Assembly: GCF_042649125.1 (NCBI RefSeq)
Contig: NZ_JBHRYQ010000001.1
Coordinates: forward strand, 3,720,001-3,784,000
Reading direction: 5' to 3'
Source of the DNA: Leadbetterella lacunae
Lineage (GTDB): Bacteria > Bacteroidota > Bacteroidia > Cytophagales > Spirosomataceae
DNA: 64,000 bases
Below, piece after piece: positions 35,795 to 45,686 of the stretch. The stretch's first letter is position 1. Each line of letters starts with the position of its first letter. The position numbers and the translations under genes were made by a program. Under the pieces are notes generated by a model. It ran no database searches. It was not told the DNA's origin and saw only the letters and a program-made list of their open reading frames with translations.

Positions 35795-38700
35795 TTAGAA
35801 ACTTAAATTTAGACCAACGTTCATAGACCTATATGCCGGATAAGAGCCTTCGTCTACCCCAATTTGTCTATCAGAACCGTCAGAAAAACTTCTAAGGTTT
35901 ACTTCAGGGTCAAGTCCTGTGTATTTGGTTATGGTAGCCAAATTTATTGCTTGAACATACACATTTGCACTGCTTAAGCCAATTTTACGTATCAAAGCAT
36001 TCGGTACTGTAAAGTTCAATTGAACATTTTTTAATCTGAAATAAGAGCCATCTTCTAAATAATACGTAGAAGGGTTTGAACTGATAACGTCGTTAGATCT
36101 TGGAATCGGCAAGACCGCATCTGTCATTCCAGGTCTCCATGACTTTTCATACATTGTCCGGCTTCTGTTTCCTCCGAAAGTCGGGAAGTCTGTCCAGTAT
36201 TTTACGTAGTTAAACAGTTGGTTTCCTTTTACTCCTTGACCAAATACGTCTAATCTAAATGCTTTGTAGCCCAATGACAAGTTAATGCCATATGTAAAGT
36301 CTGGGTGAGGACTGCCGATGATAGTTCTGTCTGATGCGTTTATTACTCCATCTTTGTTAATATCTGCATATTTAAATGCCCCGGCTTTGTTCATTTGACC
36401 ACCACCAAATTGAACGGGATATTCCGCTCCTTCTTTATCAGTTTGGAATATGCCATCTATTTGGTACCCAAAAAACGAAGCTAAAGGGTAGCCTTGTTGT
36501 GTAACACTCATCGGAGCTAACCTGGTGTTAAATCCAAAAAACTGGGTGGCAGGGTCGCCGTTTGTTTTGGTTACTTTGTTTCTATAAGTTGAAATATTTC
36601 CACCTATCGAATATGTTAAATCTCCTTTTTTGTCGTCATAGTTTAGGCTTAATTCAAAACCCTTGTTTTGCATCTCTCCGATATTTTGGAAAGGGTTAAC
36701 AGCCACCCCTTGCGTATATTGTACTTCTACTGGGAAAAGCATGTCAGATGTAGTTCTTTTAAATACATCTAAGCTCATTTCTAATTTATTTTTAAAGAAA
36801 TTTGCATCTAAACCAAAGTTAGATGAAGTCGTAGTTTCCCATTTAGCTTTGGCGTTACCAAATTGACCCAGTTCATATCCTGGAGCCGAAGATGTGTTTG
36901 AACCTGATAAGTCATAAAACGAAGACTCAGGCGAAGTAGCAAAAGTAGAAAAGGCGTTGTAGTTACCAATCTCTTGGTTACCCGTTTGGCCAATACCAAA
37001 TCTAAACTTGGCAAATGATAACCACGATGTATTTTTCAAAAATGATTCTTCTGAAATCACCCATCCAAAACTTGCTGCCGGGAAAACCGCCGATCTAAAT
37101 TCTTTTGCGAATCTGCTCGATCGGTCTCTTCTGATTGTAAAATCCGCTAGGTATTTGTTGTCATATGAATATCCCAGTTTGGCAAATTCCGACGCCAAAC
37201 TCCATTCCGAAGCTCCTCCAGAGTTATTAATTCCCGCTCTACCCGCACTCAAATATCTGTTACTAACATCGTCTACTGCAAATCCAGATCTTTGAGCATC
37301 AAAAAACTCGAAATAGCTTTTGATTGATTCTGTTCCTACCAAGGCATTAAACCTGTGGTTGTCACCCACTTGTTTTTTGTAGGCCAAAGTGTTGTACCAA
37401 GTCCAAGCAAAGCTATAGTTGTTAGTTGTAGTCAATGAATTAGTTCCTGCTGGTTCAGGTGCTTCTATGTTGTTAAAGCTATAGTTTCGAAGGTTAAATG
37501 TGTTGTAGTCAATACCAAACTGAGTTTTGGCTGTAAGGTCTTTTAATAAGTCAATTTCAGCATACGTATTTCCGAAAATTCGTAATTCTCGGGTTGCATT
37601 GTCTTTGTTTCTTACCAAAGCTGCTAGCGGACTTGGGCTATTGTCTAATACTGTTGGAGAACCGGCGAAGTTTCCGCGGATGTCATAGAGAGGTGTAATA
37701 GGTGGCACTCTGTATGCATACGATATGGGGTTGTTTTCGTTTTGGTTTCCAGCAGGCTGACCTACTCGTTGCCCATAGGCTATTTGCACATTTTCCCCTA
37801 CACGTATTCTTTTGTTAACTACATAATCAGTATTGGCTCTTAAGGCAATCCTTTTATAGTTAGTATAGTCCATAATACCTTTCTGGTCAAAAAAGTTTAA
37901 TGACATCGCATATCGGGCCACATCCGTAGCACCCGAAACTCCCAATTGGTGGTTTACTATTGGAGCGGCACTAAAAATAGCATCTAGCCAATCTGTACCT
38001 GTTTTATTGGCTTTTGTGATCAAATATTTTGGACTCTGTGAATAAAGAGACTCATCTACCGTGCTAGCACCTACCGGGAAGATGTATTCGGGTATAATTG
38101 GTGTCGCAACTTTTCCGCCAAATAAAGGGATGTTTGGATATGAGATTTTTGAAGGGTCCGAAATTTTTCCATCTACCAAAAGACCTGGGTTTTCAGCGTT
38201 TATTCTCGATTCCCAGAGTAGGTTGGCATATTCTTGTGTATTCAGTAAGTCCAAAAACTTAATGGGCTTTTGAATTCCATAATAGGTGTCATACGTAAGT
38301 TTTGGCTTTCCACCTTTTCCTTTTTTCGTGGTTATAATCACTACGCCGTTACCCGCTCTAGAGCCGTAAATCGAAGCCGCTGAAGCGTCTTTAAGTACCT
38401 GCATAGACTCTATGTCGTTTAGGTTAAGGGTGTTCAAGTTTCCTTTTGTAGGTGTACCGTCTATTACATAAAGCGGTGAGTTGTCGTTGATAGTTCCGAA
38501 ACCTCTGATACGTACCATTACTCCTCCACCCGGTGCGTTTTCGTTGCTTACGTTTACACCCGCTACTCGGCCTTGTATGGCTTGTGCTAGGTTGGTGGCA
38601 GGTACTGCTAGTGCCTTTTTCATGTCTACGGTGGCTACTGCTCCCGTAATGTCTCGCTTAGCCTGCGAGCCATATCCCGTTACTACTACTTCTGAAAGCG

Positions 38701-39019
38701 AACGGTCGTCTGTAGCTAACGAAACATTAATCATACTCTGGTTTCCTACGGTTATTTCTGCAGATACATAACCTATAGACGAAATTACTAAAATATCACT
38801 AGGAGAAGCCTCTATGCTAAACACTCCATTTGCATCCGTTGAGGTTCCGATATTGGAGCCTTTAATTTTGATTGTAGCACCCGGAACCCCGATGTCGGTA
38901 TTGACTTCGGTAACTTTACCGGATACTTTCTTTTGGGCAAAAGACGCATTGATAGTGAAGAGAAAACTCAACACTAAAAACAGCCTTCCCAAGAATTGAT
39001 GAGGTAGTTTTTTTTGCAT
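35795..39019 (-). CDS. SusC/RagA-family TonB-linked outer-membrane transporter
   Basis: 1074 residues. Signal peptide ending ASFAQ, then a carboxypeptidase-like domain (KVSGKVTEVNTDIGVPGATIKIKG...), the SusC-type TonB box region (DDRSLSEVVVTGYGSQAKRDITGAVATV), a plug with NDNSPLYVIDG and a 22-strand barrel ending VGLNLSF. It imports a ligand captured by SusD. No sigma/anti-sigma or hybrid sensor is adjacent, so control must come from elsewhere. A -7-like TACATTTG lies 53 bases upstream (39072-39079). Confidence 0.96.
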   Translation of the reverse strand: MQKKLPHQFLGRLFLVLSFLFTINASFAQKKVSGKVTEVNTDIGVPGATIKIKGSNIGTSTDANGVFSIEASPSDILVISSIGYVSAEITVGNQSMINVSLATDDRSLSEVVVTGYGSQAKRDITGAVATVDMKKALAVPATNLAQAIQGRVAGVNVSNENAPGGGVMVRIRGFGTINDNSPLYVIDGTPTKGNLNTLNLNDIESMQVLKDASAASIYGSRAGNGVVIITTKKGKGGKPKLTYDTYYGIQKPIKFLDLLNTQEYANLLWESRINAENPGLLVDGKISDPSKISYPNIPLFGGKVATPIIPEYIFPVGASTVDESLYSQSPKYLITKANKTGTDWLDAIFSAAPIVNHQLGVSGATDVARYAMSLNFFDQKGIMDYTNYKRIALRANTDYVVNKRIRVGENVQIAYGQRVGQPAGNQNENNPISYAYRVPPITPLYDIRGNFAGSPTVLDNSPSPLAALVRNKDNATRELRIFGNTYAEIDLLKDLTAKTQFGIDYNTFNLRNYSFNNIEAPEPAGTNSLTTTNNYSFAWTWYNTLAYKKQVGDNHRFNALVGTESIKSYFEFFDAQRSGFAVDDVSNRYLSAGRAGINNSGGASEWSLASEFAKLGYSYDNKYLADFTIRRDRSSRFAKEFRSAVFPAASFGWVISEESFLKNTSWLSFAKFRFGIGQTGNQEIGNYNAFSTFATSPESSFYDLSGSNTSSAPGYELGQFGNAKAKWETTTSSNFGLDANFFKNKLEMSLDVFKRTTSDMLFPVEVQYTQGVAVNPFQNIGEMQNKGFELSLNYDDKKGDLTYSIGGNISTYRNKVTKTNGDPATQFFGFNTRLAPMSVTQQGYPLASFFGYQIDGIFQTDKEGAEYPVQFGGGQMNKAGAFKYADINKDGVINASDRTIIGSPHPDFTYGINLSLGYKAFRLDVFGQGVKGNQLFNYVKYWTDFPTFGGNRSRTMYEKSWRPGMTDAVLPIPRSNDVISSNPSTYYLEDGSYFRLKNVQLNFTVPNALIRKIGLSSANVYVQAINLATITKYTGLDPEVNLRSFSDGSDRQIGVDEGSYPAYRSMNVGLNLSF

Positions 39020-39450
39020 AAGATTAAGGGATTTTTTAAATTAAAAAAATTTAATAAAGATATTGTTGAGTCAAATGTATGTTAAAAAGTATACATATAT
39101 TTATATACAATTGTATTTATTTTCTAGTAGATATATTAATGATAAAAATTGCCTAAAATAGCGGTTTTTGATGATTTTTTAATGTAGAATTGACACTTAA
39201 AAAGTCTTGCTAGCTTTTATTAACTAACTGATTTACAGACCAGTGTGAATTTGAATTTAAAAAGCAGATTTCATAAAATAATAACACTGCCTTATTAAAA
39301 TCTTAATAGAGAAAAGTCAAAAAATAGAAATAGATAAATACCTAGTTTTCTGTGAAAGTATTTTAATAATTTTTTTTAATAATTAAATTTGCAGAGATGT
39401 TTTTCAGAGAGATTTAGTTGAAAAAAAATAAGGTGAAAAGCGTGTTGATA
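39020..39450. other. AT-rich upstream region of SusC gene
   Basis: About 430 bases of very AT-rich DNA without a credible ORF. On the minus strand TACATTTG at 39072-39079 fits the -7 consensus for the SusC gene; a well-spaced TTG was not found. I see no other structure. Confidence 0.5.
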
Positions 39451-39493
39451 AAAAAATAAATGCACACCAAAACATGTTAGTTTTTAGTGTGCA
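39451..39493 (-). terminator. terminator of the YjdI/DoxX-like operon
   Basis: In minus-strand sense TGCACACTAAAAAC pairs with GTTTTGGTGTGCA and is followed by TTTATTTTTTT. It lies 26 bases after the stop of the DoxX-like gene. Confidence 0.8.
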
Positions 39494-39519
39494 TGAAGGA
39501 AAAATAAATAATTCGCTAA

Positions 39520-39915
39520 TTATTTTTTAAAAGGAAAAACAGCCTGAATTTGTTGGTCTCTCAGCCAAATGGCTACCCATACGATCACCCCAAAAATTAC
39601 TGGAAATAAAGTCAAACTCATCGGGTCTCTGTGAATAACATGCGTAGCCACCGCTCCGCCTAGCCAAGCTGTTATTAAAGCCGCTCCCAGAATAGAGGTT
39701 TTAGGAAAAACGTAAAGTGCCAGTGCAATAAGTTGAACTGCTCCCAAAATTGGAGCAATGCCTTCAGGGTATCCCATATCCAGTGAACCTTTTACGGCCA
39801 TTTCGGTTTGCATGAGGTTATTTACAATGCCCATTAAAAACATGCCAGACACTAAACCTTGCAGACCATAAGAGGTCCATAGGCGTCCTTTAGAAATACT
39901 TTGTTTTTCGTTCAT
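39520..39915 (-). CDS. DoxX-like four-helix membrane protein
   Basis: 131 residues with four hydrophobic segments (about 12-32, 52-70, 75-93, 100-118). GAVQLIALALYVFPKTSILGAALITAWLGGAVATHV is typical of the DoxX-like family. Many members sit near redox or electron-transfer genes, though their function is poorly defined. It follows a small iron-sulfur protein gene by 42 bases on the same strand, so the two are probably one operon. Confidence 0.8.
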   Translation of the reverse strand: MNEKQSISKGRLWTSYGLQGLVSGMFLMGIVNNLMQTEMAVKGSLDMGYPEGIAPILGAVQLIALALYVFPKTSILGAALITAWLGGAVATHVIHRDPMSLTLFPVIFGVIVWVAIWLRDQQIQAVFPFKK

Positions 39916-39957
39916 AATTATAGGGTTTTAGGGTATTAAAAAAAGGGTTTAAAAAAT

Positions 39958-40173
39958 CTATTTTATGCTCAATGCACCTGAGGGGCATTTGCTCACTGCT
40001 GCTACTATTTCATCTGAGTTTGCTCCATCCATTTTTATCCATGGTTTTTCTTTTGGTTGAAAAACCTGTGGTAAACCTCTGGCACATTTGGCCGAATGAA
40101 TACACTTAGCAGATTCCCAAACCACAGTAATTTCGCCGTTTGTGTATTCTTTTCTTAAATTGTTAATTTCCAT
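39958..40173 (-). CDS. YjdI-type mono-cluster iron-sulfur protein
   Basis: 71 residues. Three cysteines, C24 (SAKCIHSAKC), C30 and C63 (SKCPSGAL), with the spacing and CPSGAL motif of the Fer4_19/YjdI divergent [4Fe-4S] mono-cluster family. A free-standing domain of this kind usually has an electron-transfer or cluster role not yet defined. It is upstream of the DoxX-like gene. A mobile-element copy lies 67 bases before its start. Confidence 0.88.
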   Translation of the reverse strand: MEINNLRKEYTNGEITVVWESAKCIHSAKCARGLPQVFQPKEKPWIKMDGANSDEIVAAVSKCPSGALSIK

Positions 40174-40239
40174 GGTGTTCTAATTTTTGTGAAACGTAAA
40201 AAGTATAGTAAACTTAAAAAAAAATTGTAAAAAGCTTCT

Positions 40240-40556
40240 ACTGTCAAACGAGTAAAAAAAAAGAAAATAAATCTTTACAACGCCCTGCACTGTTTGAGCA
40301 CTGTTAAAATTCTTTTGGGAAGTAAATTTTTATTAGAACATCGACAATAAGAATTTTAATTGTGCGAGTTTGCAGGGTGCAGTTTTTTTTGCTCCGTTTT
40401 TTTTTGAAGGGTCCGGCCTACCGGAAAAATGGAGGCCCCGCTGGCAGGCGACCCAGTTAATGAAGGGGGAGTGTTTTTCAAAATGGTTAAAAAATGGCTT
40501 CAATGGTAGGTTTAAGCTATGTTTTCTTTAAAATTAAAAATTAGCCGTTTGACAGT
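40240..40556. mobile_element. MITE-like element, copy 1 (317 bp)
   Basis: Terminal inverted repeats ACTGTCAAACG (40240-40250) and CGTTTGACAGT (40546-40556) bound a non-coding element. It is flanked on both sides by AAAAAGCTTCT (40229-40239 and 40557-40567), an 11-bp target-site duplication. Inside are an imperfect inverted repeat around TTAAAATTCTT / AAGAATTTTAA with CCTGCA / TGCAGG ends, and a GC-rich hairpin GGGTCCGG...GGCGACCC. A near-identical copy lies at 47504-47817. No transposase is encoded; an 11-bp duplication is compatible with IS4-like transposition, which is inference. Confidence 0.88.
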
Positions 40557-40665
40557 AAAAAGCTTCTTCTCTTTAAAAAAAATACTAAAATCGAATTTAA
40601 TGTTACAAATATATGTTGATACATTGATCTTCAAAATAGGCAATTAAAAGATTAATTAATCAAGT

Positions 40666-41550
40666 ATGAATCGTACCAAATTCTTACAATCACTTTTAGC
40701 TATGGGCACATTAAGCAGTTTTAAAAATTATACCGACAGCCTGCAGGTTCAGTCGAGTCGTATGCCAGTTTTATTTACCTCACATGGCAGCCCGATGGAT
40801 ATTCCACTTTCAAAAGAGCAGCGTCCGTTTTGGAATGCTTTGCATAATTTGGGTGAAGAACTTCAAGGGAAATATGAAATAAAAGCCGCATTGGTAGTTT
40901 CGGCCCACTGGTGTGCAAAAGGCACTTTTGTGAATATTTCGCCCGAGCAAACCCAGATTTACGATTACTACGGTTTTCCTCAAAACTATTATGATCCAAA
41001 GTACAAAGCCAAAGGAGCACCTGAAGTAGCCAAAGAAGTCACAAAACTCATCCCTTCAGTTTCCGAAACTACCGACTGGGGCCTTGACCACGGAGCGTGG
41101 CCCATGCTGATGCATTTATTCCCGGAGGCCAATATTCCGGTTTTTCAAATGAGCATCAGCTACTATGAATCGCCGCAATATCATTATGAACTTGGCAAGC
41201 AGCTAAAGTCACTTCGCGAAAAAGGCGTTTTGATAATCGGAAGTGGGTCTATGATTCACAATTTGCAGCTGGTGGGTCAAAAAATGCGAACTGGCGACAT
41301 GAGCCCGTTTGGATGGGAGACCGAATACGACATGTGGCTAAAGAAACAAATAGACGAGCAAAACTTTAAAAATCTCATAAACTATGAAACTAGTCATAAG
41401 TTAGGCAAACTGGCCGCACCTACCCCAGACCATTTTGTGCCACTTTTGTATACCTTAGGACTAACAGACGCCAAAGACCAACTTAGCTATTTTTACGAAG
41501 GAAACGCAAGTATTCCAGCGTTTAGCGAGCGAAGTTTTATTTACAAGTAA
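40666..41550 (+). CDS. ygiD: DOPA 4,5-dioxygenase-like extradiol dioxygenase
   Basis: 294 residues of the LigB/YgiD family. Metal-binding motifs are TSHGSPMDIPL, VVSAHWCAKG, GLDHGAWPML and the C-terminal PTPDHFVPLLYTLG. These zinc- or iron-dependent enzymes open catechol rings such as DOPA. The first 30 residues resemble a twin-arginine-less leader (MNRTKFLQSLLAMGTLSSF), so export is uncertain. It ends four bases from the convergent flavin reductase gene. Confidence 0.92.
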   Translation: MNRTKFLQSLLAMGTLSSFKNYTDSLQVQSSRMPVLFTSHGSPMDIPLSKEQRPFWNALHNLGEELQGKYEIKAALVVSAHWCAKGTFVNISPEQTQIYDYYGFPQNYYDPKYKAKGAPEVAKEVTKLIPSVSETTDWGLDHGAWPMLMHLFPEANIPVFQMSISYYESPQYHYELGKQLKSLREKGVLIIGSGSMIHNLQLVGQKMRTGDMSPFGWETEYDMWLKKQIDEQNFKNLINYETSHKLGKLAAPTPDHFVPLLYTLGLTDAKDQLSYFYEGNASIPAFSERSFIYK

Positions 41551-41554
41551 GGCT

Positions 41555-42091
41555 TCACATTTCAGCCTGAATGGTATGTACGATGGCCGTAATTTTTTCT
41601 AATAACTCTGGATTTGTAATGCCCGTTTCTGTATCAAAATTTTGATCAAAACTTGGTAACGAAAAGCTGCCTTTCACTACGGCTCCTCTAAACGGAAATG
41701 TGGCTTTGGCGTGCTCAAGTACCGACGACGCCCCCCTTGGGCCGGGCGATGTTGAAATCAAAAGCATAGGTTTTTCGCCAAATATTTTTCTTTTCGGTAT
41801 TCTAGAAGTCCAGTCTATTAGGTTTTTAAATCCGGCATTAAATGAGCCGTTGTTTTCGGCTAAAGAAAGCACAATTAGGTCTGATTCGTCAATCATTTTT
41901 GCGAATGCCACTATTTCTTCAGGAAATGGAATTTCGGATTCAAGTTGAACACTAAAAAGAGGTATTTCTTTCGTACTTAAATTATATTTTTCTACCGTAG
42001 CATCTGAAAATAAGGACGCCACAAAGTAAGCATGTTTTCTATTTATTGAGTTTACGCTGTTACTTCCTCCTATGGCTAATATTTTGATCAT
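41555..42091 (-). CDS. NADPH-dependent FMN reductase-like protein
   Basis: 178 residues of the flavodoxin-like NADPH-dependent FMN reductase family. GGSNSVNSINRK binds the FMN phosphate, LSLAENNGSFNAGFKNLIDW and ISTSPGPRGASSVLEHA complete the flavin pocket. The product would supply reduced flavin or reduce quinones. It converges on the dioxygenase gene with four bases between stops. Confidence 0.9.
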   Translation of the reverse strand: MIKILAIGGSNSVNSINRKHAYFVASLFSDATVEKYNLSTKEIPLFSVQLESEIPFPEEIVAFAKMIDESDLIVLSLAENNGSFNAGFKNLIDWTSRIPKRKIFGEKPMLLISTSPGPRGASSVLEHAKATFPFRGAVVKGSFSLPSFDQNFDTETGITNPELLEKITAIVHTIQAEM

Positions 42092-42214
42092 TTTTTGTGG
42101 CTTTTTTTAATAAGAATCGACTAAAAGATAAACATATAGAAATCAGGGCTATTAAAAAATTATTGGTTTCATTTTTATTAAAAAGAAAACATAAATTCGT
42201 CGTTTTTCTTAAAA

Positions 42215-42245
42215 TTGGTAAATTCTATGGAGATAGATATCTTTG
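42215..42245 (+). promoter_or_regulatory. promoter of the GH35-like gene
   Basis: TTG (42215-42217), 20 bases, then TATCTTTG (42238-42245): a full match to the Bacteroidota promoter architecture. Transcription should start near 42252, which is inside the upstream in-frame extension and supports the ATG at 42270. Confidence 0.7.
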
Positions 42246-42269
42246 GTCTTTATTATTCAATCAATTTTT

Positions 42270-43880
42270 ATGAAAATCATCAAAACGATCTTTTTTCTCC
42301 TACTTTTTTCAAAAGCCTTTTCACAAATTCCTTTTTTGCAAAAACAAGGCTCCACTACACAATTAGTGGTAAATGGCAAACCGTTTTTGATTCGTGGTGG
42401 CGAGCTCGGAAACTCCACGGCCACCTCAACCGAAAGTATGAAAGAAGTGTGGCCAAAACTAAAAGCCATGCACCTAAACACGGTTTTGATGCCCGTTTAT
42501 TGGGAATTGATAGAGCCGACAGAGGGGAAGTTTGAGTTCGGATTATACCGCGAAATGATAGATCTGGCACGCGAAAATCACATTAAAATAGTCTTTCTTT
42601 GGTTTGGTTCTTGGAAAAACTCCATGAGCAGCCATGCTCCGTCTTGGCTAAAACTTAACCAAGAGAAATATCCCCGAGCAAAAAGTGAAACGGGCCAAAG
42701 CCAAGAGATTTTGAGCTCGTTTAGCGAAGCCGTTTTTGAGGCCGACAAAAGAGCTTTTGAAGAGCTGATGTCTTTCACCAAAACATACGATAGCAAAGAA
42801 AACACTGTGATAATGGTGCAGGTAGAAAACGAGATTGGCATGTTGCCTTCTGCTCGCGACCACCAAGAATTGGCCAATCAAGCATTTAAGAAAGAAGTGC
42901 CGAGAGAATTATTAACGTATCTGAAAACCAATAAAGATAAGCTGGTGCCCGAATTTGCCGAAATATGGAAACAAAATGGCTACAAAACGAAAGGAAACTG
43001 GGAGGAAGTTTTTGGTAAAAATTTAGCTACTGACGAGCTATTTATGGCTTATTTTTATTCAAAATTTACGAATAGAATTACCGAGGCAGGGAAAGCAAAA
43101 TATAAACTGCCGATGTTTGTCAATGCGGCTTTAAACCGTGCCGGAAAAAATCCGGGCGAGTACCCGAGTGCTGGGCCGCTTCCGCACCTGATGGACGTTT
43201 GGAAATCCGCTGGCACCGCCATAGACTTTCTTTCGCCAGACTTTTATAACCCTGATTTTAAACACTGGTGTGACTTATATGTGCGTCAGGGCGATGTGCT
43301 TTTTGTGCCTGAGCATGCCTTTGATGCCACCGTGGCAGCCAAGGCACTTTACACGGTGGGGCATTACCAAGGCATGGGGTTTTCGCCTTTTTCTATTGAG
43401 TCAAAAGAAAAACCAGAAGATGAGCCGCTTGGCAAAATATATGGTCTTTTAGCAAACTTGGAGCCTTTGATTTTGAAAAACCAAGGATTAGGAAAAATGG
43501 AGGCCGTTATGCTCAGCAAAGAAAACCCGGAAACAATCTTAAAAATGGGTAAATATGAGTTGGTTTGTAAAAACGACTATACCCTAAGTTGGACACCTGG
43601 GGCACGCACAGAAAATTGGCCATTAGGTGCGGCAATCATCATTCAAACCTCAGAAAATGAGTTTTATGTTTCGGGTACGGGCGTTGTTATTACGTTTAAA
43701 AACGCTGAAAATCCAAGTTTACGAGTGGGCCTACTAAAAGTAGACGAGGGCAGTTTTGTCAATGAAAAATGGAAGGTTTTGCGTCATTTAAATGGCGACC
43801 AAACCCACCAAGGCAGACATGTGAATATTGGCACAGATTCGTATGCTACGCAACGTGTAGAAGTGTACGATTATAAGTAA
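42270..43880 (+). CDS. GH35-like glycoside hydrolase with DUF5597 tail
   Basis: 536 residues from the ATG at 42270 (signal peptide ending KAFSQ). The beta-galactosidase-type (beta/alpha)8 barrel has the acid/base E188 in QVENEIG and a likely nucleophile Glu in LFVPEHAF. The C-terminal part (from about 380, IYGLLANLEPLILKNQGLGKMEA) matches the DUF5597 domain of Bacteroidota and Caulobacter GH35-like enzymes. It probably removes terminal beta-galactose or a related sugar in the periplasm. It is tail-to-tail with the sulfatase. Confidence 0.9.
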   Translation: MKIIKTIFFLLLFSKAFSQIPFLQKQGSTTQLVVNGKPFLIRGGELGNSTATSTESMKEVWPKLKAMHLNTVLMPVYWELIEPTEGKFEFGLYREMIDLARENHIKIVFLWFGSWKNSMSSHAPSWLKLNQEKYPRAKSETGQSQEILSSFSEAVFEADKRAFEELMSFTKTYDSKENTVIMVQVENEIGMLPSARDHQELANQAFKKEVPRELLTYLKTNKDKLVPEFAEIWKQNGYKTKGNWEEVFGKNLATDELFMAYFYSKFTNRITEAGKAKYKLPMFVNAALNRAGKNPGEYPSAGPLPHLMDVWKSAGTAIDFLSPDFYNPDFKHWCDLYVRQGDVLFVPEHAFDATVAAKALYTVGHYQGMGFSPFSIESKEKPEDEPLGKIYGLLANLEPLILKNQGLGKMEAVMLSKENPETILKMGKYELVCKNDYTLSWTPGARTENWPLGAAIIIQTSENEFYVSGTGVVITFKNAENPSLRVGLLKVDEGSFVNEKWKVLRHLNGDQTHQGRHVNIGTDSYATQRVEVYDYK

Positions 43881-43890
43881 AAAAGATTGG

Positions 43891-43925
43891 CCCTAGAACT
43901 CAACACCGGTTTGAATTCTAGGGCT
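43891..43925. terminator. bidirectional terminator between GH35-like and sulfatase genes
   Basis: GCCCTAGAACTCAA (43891-43904) pairs with TTGAATTCTAGGGC (43912-43925), 13 of 14 bases, flanked by A and T runs. Confidence 0.85.
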
Positions 43926-43930
43926 TTACT

Positions 43931-45556
43931 TTATCTAAATATCTTCCCTTTTGCCTCTAGCTCTTTGTATTTTTCTATATACATTTTATCGAGGGCTTCG
44001 GAGTCTTTGTATTTAACCCTGAGTTTCGCTAGTTTTTCGTGTAGTTCTTTTTTTATGCTTGCGTATTTGGGGTCGTTATATACATTTTTCAGCTCATCCT
44101 TATCGGCTTGGCGGTCATATAGTTCCCATTCGTCCACATCGTAATAAAAGTGCACAAGTTTGTATTTTTCAGTCACGATTCCGTAGTGTCGCTTAACCAT
44201 GTGTACGCTCGGATATTCGTAATAATGATAATAGGCGGCATCTCTAAAGTTTTTGCCTTTTCCCTTAAATATCGGCACCAAACTTTCGCCTTGCATATCA
44301 GAGGGGGCTTTTATGCCAGCAGCATCCAGAAAAGTCTGTGCAAAATCGAGGTTTTGAACCATCTGAGAGTTTTTAGAACCCGCTTTTATCACCTGTGGCC
44401 ACCTTACCAAAAGCGGCGTTTTAAACGATTCGTCAAATATAAAACGCTTGTCGAACCAACCGTGCTCACCTAAGTAAAACCCTTGGTCTGAGGTATAAAC
44501 TACTATCGTGTTTTCTTCTAAATTATTATCTTTAAGAAAATCCAGAACACGTCCCACACCTTCGTCTACGGCCGCTATACAGCCCAAATAATCCTGCATG
44601 TACCGTTGGTATCGCCACTTCATTTTGTCTTTCTCGGTCATTTTTGGGTAGTTTTTGATAAACTCTCCGTTCATTTTTCCATATACCGAATCGAAAGATT
44701 TCCTTTGTTCGGGGTTCATTCTGCCTACAGTCCCATTAAAAAACTGCTTGTCGTAGGAGTGCGACTCAGGTATGCCAAGCAGGTCCATATTTTCAGGAAA
44801 TATTTTAGAATCACCGGCCCAGTTCATGTGAGTTAGCAAGTTCATTTCGGCAGTTTTGGAGGCAGTTCCTCTTCCTTCATAATTGTCAAAAAGTGTAGTG
44901 GGTTCTTCAAATGTCTTGTTGATATAGCTTTTGTAATGACGCTCAGCCGGAATCCATTCTCGGTGCGGAGCCTTGTGTAAATATGCCAAAAAGAAAGGCT
45001 TGTCTTCGTCTCTATCGTTTTTTAACCAATTGATTGTAAGGTCGGTAATGATGTCTGTTACATAACCCGTAAATGTTTTTTTGCCTTCTTTTTTTGTGAT
45101 AAAATCAGGGTTATAATAGTGCCCTTGATCGGGTAAAATCTGAAATTCGTCAAAACCTTTTGGGTTATTTCCAAAATGCAGTTTGCCAAACATGGCGGTC
45201 TGATAGCCGTTTGCTTGTAACAACTGTGGAAACGTGATATTCGTAGTATCAAAAGGGAAGTAGTTGTCTATTTTACCATTTAAATGACTGTGCTTTCCGG
45301 TCAAAATCACCGCACGCGAAGGTGCACAGATAGAATTGGTTACACAGGCATTTGAAAACAACATGCCCTCCTTGGCTATTCGGTCTATGTTTGGGGTCTG
45401 TATTAGCTTCGTGCTGTACGCCGAAATCGCCTGGTAGGCGTGATCATCAGACATGATAAAAACGATGTTTGGCCTTTTCTGTTTTTTGGTTTTGAAAGAA
45501 AGAAAAATAACCGGAATGGTGAGTAAGGCTAAGCCTAGAAATAGTAGTTTTTTCAT
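43931..45556 (-). CDS. type I sulfatase (formylglycine-dependent)
   Basis: 541 residues, signal peptide at the N-terminus. The sulfatase signature is C77-A-P-S-R with TGKHSHLNG downstream, so C77 is converted to formylglycine; the metal-binding SDDH (D37, D38) and VVYTSDQGFYLGEHGWFDKR are present. Family S1, likely acting on a sulfated glycan. No maturase is in the window. The flanking GH35-like and esterase genes support a role in polysaccharide breakdown. Confidence 0.93.
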   Translation of the reverse strand: MKKLLFLGLALLTIPVIFLSFKTKKQKRPNIVFIMSDDHAYQAISAYSTKLIQTPNIDRIAKEGMLFSNACVTNSICAPSRAVILTGKHSHLNGKIDNYFPFDTTNITFPQLLQANGYQTAMFGKLHFGNNPKGFDEFQILPDQGHYYNPDFITKKEGKKTFTGYVTDIITDLTINWLKNDRDEDKPFFLAYLHKAPHREWIPAERHYKSYINKTFEEPTTLFDNYEGRGTASKTAEMNLLTHMNWAGDSKIFPENMDLLGIPESHSYDKQFFNGTVGRMNPEQRKSFDSVYGKMNGEFIKNYPKMTEKDKMKWRYQRYMQDYLGCIAAVDEGVGRVLDFLKDNNLEENTIVVYTSDQGFYLGEHGWFDKRFIFDESFKTPLLVRWPQVIKAGSKNSQMVQNLDFAQTFLDAAGIKAPSDMQGESLVPIFKGKGKNFRDAAYYHYYEYPSVHMVKRHYGIVTEKYKLVHFYYDVDEWELYDRQADKDELKNVYNDPKYASIKKELHEKLAKLRVKYKDSEALDKMYIEKYKELEAKGKIFR

Positions 45557-45629
45557 GGTGAAAAAGTTTTAAGGTTGAACGGGCTGAATAGGATACAATA
45601 TAAAAACTATCCGTATAGCTATAAATACA

Positions 45630-45669
45630 AAAAAAGGCCAAAATCAGATTTTTATGTTTTGGCCTTTTG
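45630..45669 (-). terminator. terminator of the carboxylesterase gene
   Basis: AAAAGGCCAAAA (45632-45643) and TTTTGGCCTTTT (45657-45668) form a perfect 12-bp stem; on the minus strand it is followed by a run of T. Confidence 0.85.
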
Positions 45670-45686
45670 TAAATGTATCGTTTATA